From the NCBI GenBank assembly GCA_910579275.1, contig CAJTTO010000005.1:62001-126000 (forward strand): a DNA stretch of 64,000 nt, given 5' to 3'. The stretch is from an uncultured Lachnospiraceae bacterium (GTDB lineage: Bacteria; Bacillota; Clostridia; Lachnospirales; Lachnospiraceae). The translations under genes and the position numbers were made by a program. Numbering within the stretch: position 1 is the stretch's first letter; each line of letters opens with the position of its first letter. The notes below the pieces were generated by a model. It did no database searches and was not told the origin of the DNA. It worked only from the letters and a program-made list of their open reading frames with translations. Of this stretch, positions 61,456-64,000 are shown one piece after another.

Positions 61456-61612
61456 AGGAACTGTCAAGAAATAACTTTTAAATAGTGCGCAGGATTTTTT
61501 TTCGAGAGTGCCGCTCAAAAATCAGGCGCATAGCGAGCTATGTAACTGATTTTTGAGTGGTGCTATCGGAGAAAAAGACAAGCAATATTAAAAGTTATTT
61601 TTGGGCAGTTCC
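61456..61612. repeat. H-family palindrome H2 (157 bp)
   Basis: Ends AGGAACTGTCAAGAAATAAC and GTTATTTTTGGGCAGTTCC, inner CTCAAAAATCAG/CTGATTTTTGAG, and the centre CATAGCGAGCTATG close to that of H1. TA borders at 61454-61455 and 61613-61614. It abuts H1 and shares the TA with it. Confidence 0.7.
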
Positions 61613-61676
61613 TAACCTTTGCAATTTCATTGTATTGAATATCGTTTGACATGTCAATAAAGGAACCCAAATCAGT

Positions 61677-61819
61677 GTTACAATTCACACCAACGCCAGT
61701 TTTTATCGGCATACAAGCTATTACGGTGTGAATTATAACAGGTTTTGCACACAAAATGCTAAAAGGCAAGCATTTTGGCGCATGATTTCCACTACTTTGG
61801 TGGACGTCTGAACAGTAAC
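61677..61819. repeat. R2 repeat, copy F (143 bp)
   Basis: Ends GTTACAATTCACAC and GTCTGAACAGTAAC, flanked by the perfect 8-bp direct repeat AAATCAGT at 61669-61676 and 61820-61827. It aligns end to end with copy D (43260-43402) in the opposite orientation. An internal hairpin is formed by AAAATGCT and AGCATTTT. Confidence 0.87.
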
Positions 61820-61948
61820 AAATCAGTCTTTGAATCGCCTGAAGAAGTAAAAATTTTACTGGTAAACGCTGGCAATCTGTTATATAATATTTTTAATTCA
61901 CATTATCATAATGTGCTTTTTTTATCAAATTTTAAGTGAATACGATCA

Positions 61949-62039
61949 GAGCATGTCTAAAAAATCATTCCTGCCACTTGCATAACAACACCCTAGAGCG
62001 TGTTATGCAGATGACAGGAATGATTTTCCGAACACGCTC
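61949..62039. repeat. 91-bp interrupted palindrome
   Basis: GAGCATGTCT and its near-complement GAACACGCTC at the borders, AAAATCATTCCTG / CAGGAATGATTTT inside, then TGCATAACA / TGTTATGCA around a 13-base centre. The arms total about 35 bp each. It lies about 100 bases before the secreted-protein gene, in its likely leader. No flanking duplication is evident. A third kind of mobile palindrome or a structured leader are both possible. Confidence 0.6.
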
Positions 62040-62142
62040 GTACAGGGAAAGGACGTGGTTACAACAACAAATTCATTAGAAGTTTGGAACCTTTTTCACA
62101 ATCGACTACCAAGAAGATAATTATAAAAGCAGAGGGATTAAT

Positions 62143-64000
62143 ATGATGAAGAAAAAATTGTTATGTATGCTGCTTTCCGTTGCAATGGTGTTTACTGCCA
62201 TGGACATTCCTGCATCGGCGTCGGAAGTACAGACAGCAGATGAAAAAATTGACGCTGCTGCAGACGAGGAACATATACCTGAGCAGACGGAAACAGCGGA
62301 ATCAATACCTGACGTGACGGAATCCGATGATTCCCCGGAAAGCAGTTCGGAGCAGACAGGGACAGCATCCGACAGTGATGTATCTGACCAGTCAGAATCC
62401 GAAACAGCATCCTCCGAAGAAGCACAGCCAACGGAAACCCAGACGACAGACGACAGCGCTTTGGAATCAGACGAATCAGACGAGACACTGTCCGAAACAG
62501 CATCCGACCTCGAATCAGAAACAGAACTCGAGGAATTAACTGTCAGTGCATCAGAAACGGAACCCGAGGAGCCAACAGACACCAAGCTGCAGGTTTCTTA
62601 CCGCACCGCGGACGAAATTCAGGAATTTATAGAGCAGGAAAAAGCTGCAAGGACCGACATGACTACCTACAAAGCAGAACCCGCACCAGAAGCGCCTTAC
62701 AGCGCCGGCGCCCTGTCTGACGCCACGCTCGACTCCGCGTCAGCCATGGTGCGTCAAATCCGTTTCATTGCAGGTCTGTCTTATAACATATCTGTAAATG
62801 ATACATACAACCGTTTGAGCCAGTCGGCTGCACTGCTAAACTATGTCAACAACACATTGACGTCTACACCAGCCCAGCCGGAAGGCATGTCAGATGCACT
62901 TTACGAACAGGGCTGCAAGGGCACTGCCCACTCCGGCACCGCCTACTCAGACGACCCGACGCAGACGCTAAATGCCACCATCCTCGACACATGGATGGCT
63001 GCGGACGACAATGACAGCCTTTCCTCACTTCAGAACCGCAGACGCATCCTGAATCCATCCATGGAGGAGATCGGCTTTGGTGTCGTAAAAGGTGAAAACG
63101 GCATATACAGCACCATGTACGCGGAAGAAACCGCCGAAAACAGCAAAGATGCCCTGCGCATTGCATGGCCGGCACAGAATATGCCCGTGGAATATTTTGA
63201 CAGTGAAGCTCCATGGTCTGTCTCAGCCGGAGAAGTCATAGACGCTTCGGACATCTGTGTGGCGCTCACAAGAAAGTCCGACAATAAAGAATGGACGTTC
63301 TCCGCGGACGCATCAGACGGCGCATTCTATGTAGACAATGACCAATCCGCACAGGAAAGTTATATTATTTTCCGCCCCGACACCCCAGCAATTTCCGGAT
63401 ATACAGACGGGGACTCTTTCCGGATAGAAATTACGAAGAATGAAAAGCCATATATCAATTACACCGTCGATTTCTTTTCCATCTCAAGCGAAGATGAAAA
63501 GCTGACTGCACCAAAGGCAAGCATCCCAACAGGGGAAGCAGTTGCAAAGGAATCTGAACTGTTACTCACAAGTGAGGAAAATGCCGCCATCTACTATACA
63601 CTTGACGGCACTGTTCCCACCGCTGAAAGCACCTTATATACCGAGCCGATTGTTATCGAGACAGACATCACGGTGAACGCAGTTGCTGTCAAAGACGGGT
63701 GTGCGGACAGCGACATTGCCACATATACCTACACCGTCGCAGAGGATGTACCGCTGCGCTACACCGTAACCTTTGCTTTCGGCGATGAAACAATCCTGCT
63801 CGCGGATTCAGTACCGGAAAATGAACCGGTTGCCCAGCCTGAAACACCTATCAAGGAAGGGTACATCCTAGATGGCTGGTACAAAGAATCTGCATTTGAG
63901 CACAAATGGGATTTTGAAAATGACACTGTAACGCAGGATATTACACTGTATGCAAAATGGACAGCGGAAACACTCTATACGGTAAGCTTTGAGCTGCAGG
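62143..64000 (+). CDS. Secreted CAP-domain protein with chitobiase-like and InlB-type repeats (partial)
   Basis: At least 619 residues; the C-terminus is outside the window. Signal peptide at 1-27 (MMKKKLLCMLLSVAMVFTAM...PASAS). Residues about 30-145 are an acidic linker of Ser, Thr, Glu and Asp. A CAP/SCP-like domain follows (about 165-330: SASAMVRQIRFIAGL and QNRRRILNPSMEEIGFGVV). Then a chitobiase C-terminal-like unit (about 460-535: IYYTLDGTVPTAESTLYTEPI) and an InlB B-repeat (YTVTFAFGDETI...GYILDGWYKESAFEHKWDF...TLYAKW), with a second beginning at the edge. AGAGGG precedes the ATG at 62143; a second ATG follows directly. Probably a surface or wall protein. Confidence 0.85.
   Translation, partial: MMKKKLLCMLLSVAMVFTAMDIPASASEVQTADEKIDAAADEEHIPEQTETAESIPDVTESDDSPESSSEQTGTASDSDVSDQSESETASSEEAQPTETQTTDDSALESDESDETLSETASDLESETELEELTVSASETEPEEPTDTKLQVSYRTADEIQEFIEQEKAARTDMTTYKAEPAPEAPYSAGALSDATLDSASAMVRQIRFIAGLSYNISVNDTYNRLSQSAALLNYVNNTLTSTPAQPEGMSDALYEQGCKGTAHSGTAYSDDPTQTLNATILDTWMAADDNDSLSSLQNRRRILNPSMEEIGFGVVKGENGIYSTMYAEETAENSKDALRIAWPAQNMPVEYFDSEAPWSVSAGEVIDASDICVALTRKSDNKEWTFSADASDGAFYVDNDQSAQESYIIFRPDTPAISGYTDGDSFRIEITKNEKPYINYTVDFFSISSEDEKLTAPKASIPTGEAVAKESELLLTSEENAAIYYTLDGTVPTAESTLYTEPIVIETDITVNAVAVKDGCADSDIATYTYTVAEDVPLRYTVTFAFGDETILLADSVPENEPVAQPETPIKEGYILDGWYKESAFEHKWDFENDTVTQDITLYAKWTAETLYTVSFELQ

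Larger units (their letters stand above)
61248..62142. other. Repeat-rich intergenic stretch
   Basis: No gene is supported in these 895 bases. They contain H1, H2, R2 copy F and a 91-bp palindrome in series, then the leader of the secreted-protein gene. A TATAAT at 61883-61888 without a good -35 may belong to that gene. Confidence 0.7.

Noticed and set aside
61563..61769. A 68-codon minus-strand frame
   Set aside because: It spans H2 and R2 copy F and has no ribosome binding site; the coding appearance comes from the repeats.
62121..62585. A 154-codon minus-strand frame rich in Ser, Asp and Val
   Set aside because: It is the mirror of the acidic Ser/Glu/Thr linker of the secreted protein, whose signal peptide and domains are clear on the plus strand.
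1..64000. CRISPR array
   Set aside because: No series of short direct repeats with regular unique spacers and no cas-like gene was seen. The repeats found are dispersed and palindromic.
1..64000. Prophage or complete insertion sequence
   Set aside because: No integrase, transposase, capsid, terminase or att-like genes were recognised. The holin-like peptide stands alone with an antisense RNA and is not part of a lysis cassette.
1..64000. tRNA or rRNA genes
   Set aside because: No tRNA cloverleaf with GGTTCGAATCC-type T arm or rRNA segment was noticed by eye. A tRNA scan would settle it.

Overview
The window looks like the chromosome of a flagellated, Gram-positive gut-type Clostridia, most likely a Lachnospiraceae member. 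Support comes from the Bacillus/Clostridia-style neighbourhoods (mbl-flhO-flhP, comFC with a yvyF-like gene, cdaA-cdaR-glmM), strong AGGAGG-type ribosome binding sites, AT-rich TTGACA/TATAAT-like promoters, an HPr with His15 and Ser46, and a secreted CAP/InlB-repeat protein. I did not run any search. Identifications rest on motifs, length and context.

Layout. Nearly all genes from 30 to 61247 are on the minus strand, so transcription runs from high to low coordinates. (1) 30-30441 is a large surface-polysaccharide locus. It has rmlD, gmd and fcl (nucleotide-sugar enzymes), a polyprenyl-phosphate sugar transferase, a Wzz-like protein, an EpsG-type polymerase, eight glycosyltransferases, an ABC exporter, an MBOAT/SGNH acylation pair and a complete pseudaminic acid pathway (pseB, C, H, G, I, F). 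A sugar formyltransferase and a PIG-L deacetylase are interleaved with the pse genes. A GT52/polysialyltransferase-like enzyme is a good candidate for the nonulosonic acid transferase. A small protein that resembles only the DNA-binding half of Spo0A sits inside the locus. (2) 30584-39353 is housekeeping: HPr, glmM, cdaR, cdaA, membrane proteins, a yvyF-like gene, comFC and recD2. (3) 39557-44812 holds flagellar rod genes, mbl, a bactofilin and a degenerate M23-type protein. (4) 45100-49997 is uvrB-uvrA. (5) 50359-57801 is accessory: two MATE transporters, yqeY, a Thg1-like protein next to a P-loop kinase, an AAA/DUF4143 ATPase, an AraC regulator and a 42-residue ORF. (6) 57929-58245 is a type I toxin-antitoxin locus. 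(7) 58599-61247 is a GH2 beta-mannosidase. (8) 62143 to the end is the first gene on the plus strand after the toxin, a large secreted protein that is cut by the window edge.

The intergenic DNA carries at least three families of short non-coding mobile repeats. Two families (R1, about 155-176 bp; R2, 143 bp) share related GTAAC/GTTAC-type ends, and all five complete copies are flanked by perfect 8-bp direct repeats. One R2 copy is inserted into an older R1 remnant. A third family (H, about 156 bp palindromes) is bounded by TA dinucleotides. R1 copies show paired base changes that keep their hairpins. The end of an R2 element supplies the stop codon of the leftmost gene.

The most notable items are the R1/R2 repeats, the type I toxin locus with a sequestered ribosome binding site and antisense promoter, the Thg1-like/kinase pair, the stand-alone Spo0A-C-like protein and the decorated pseudaminic acid locus.
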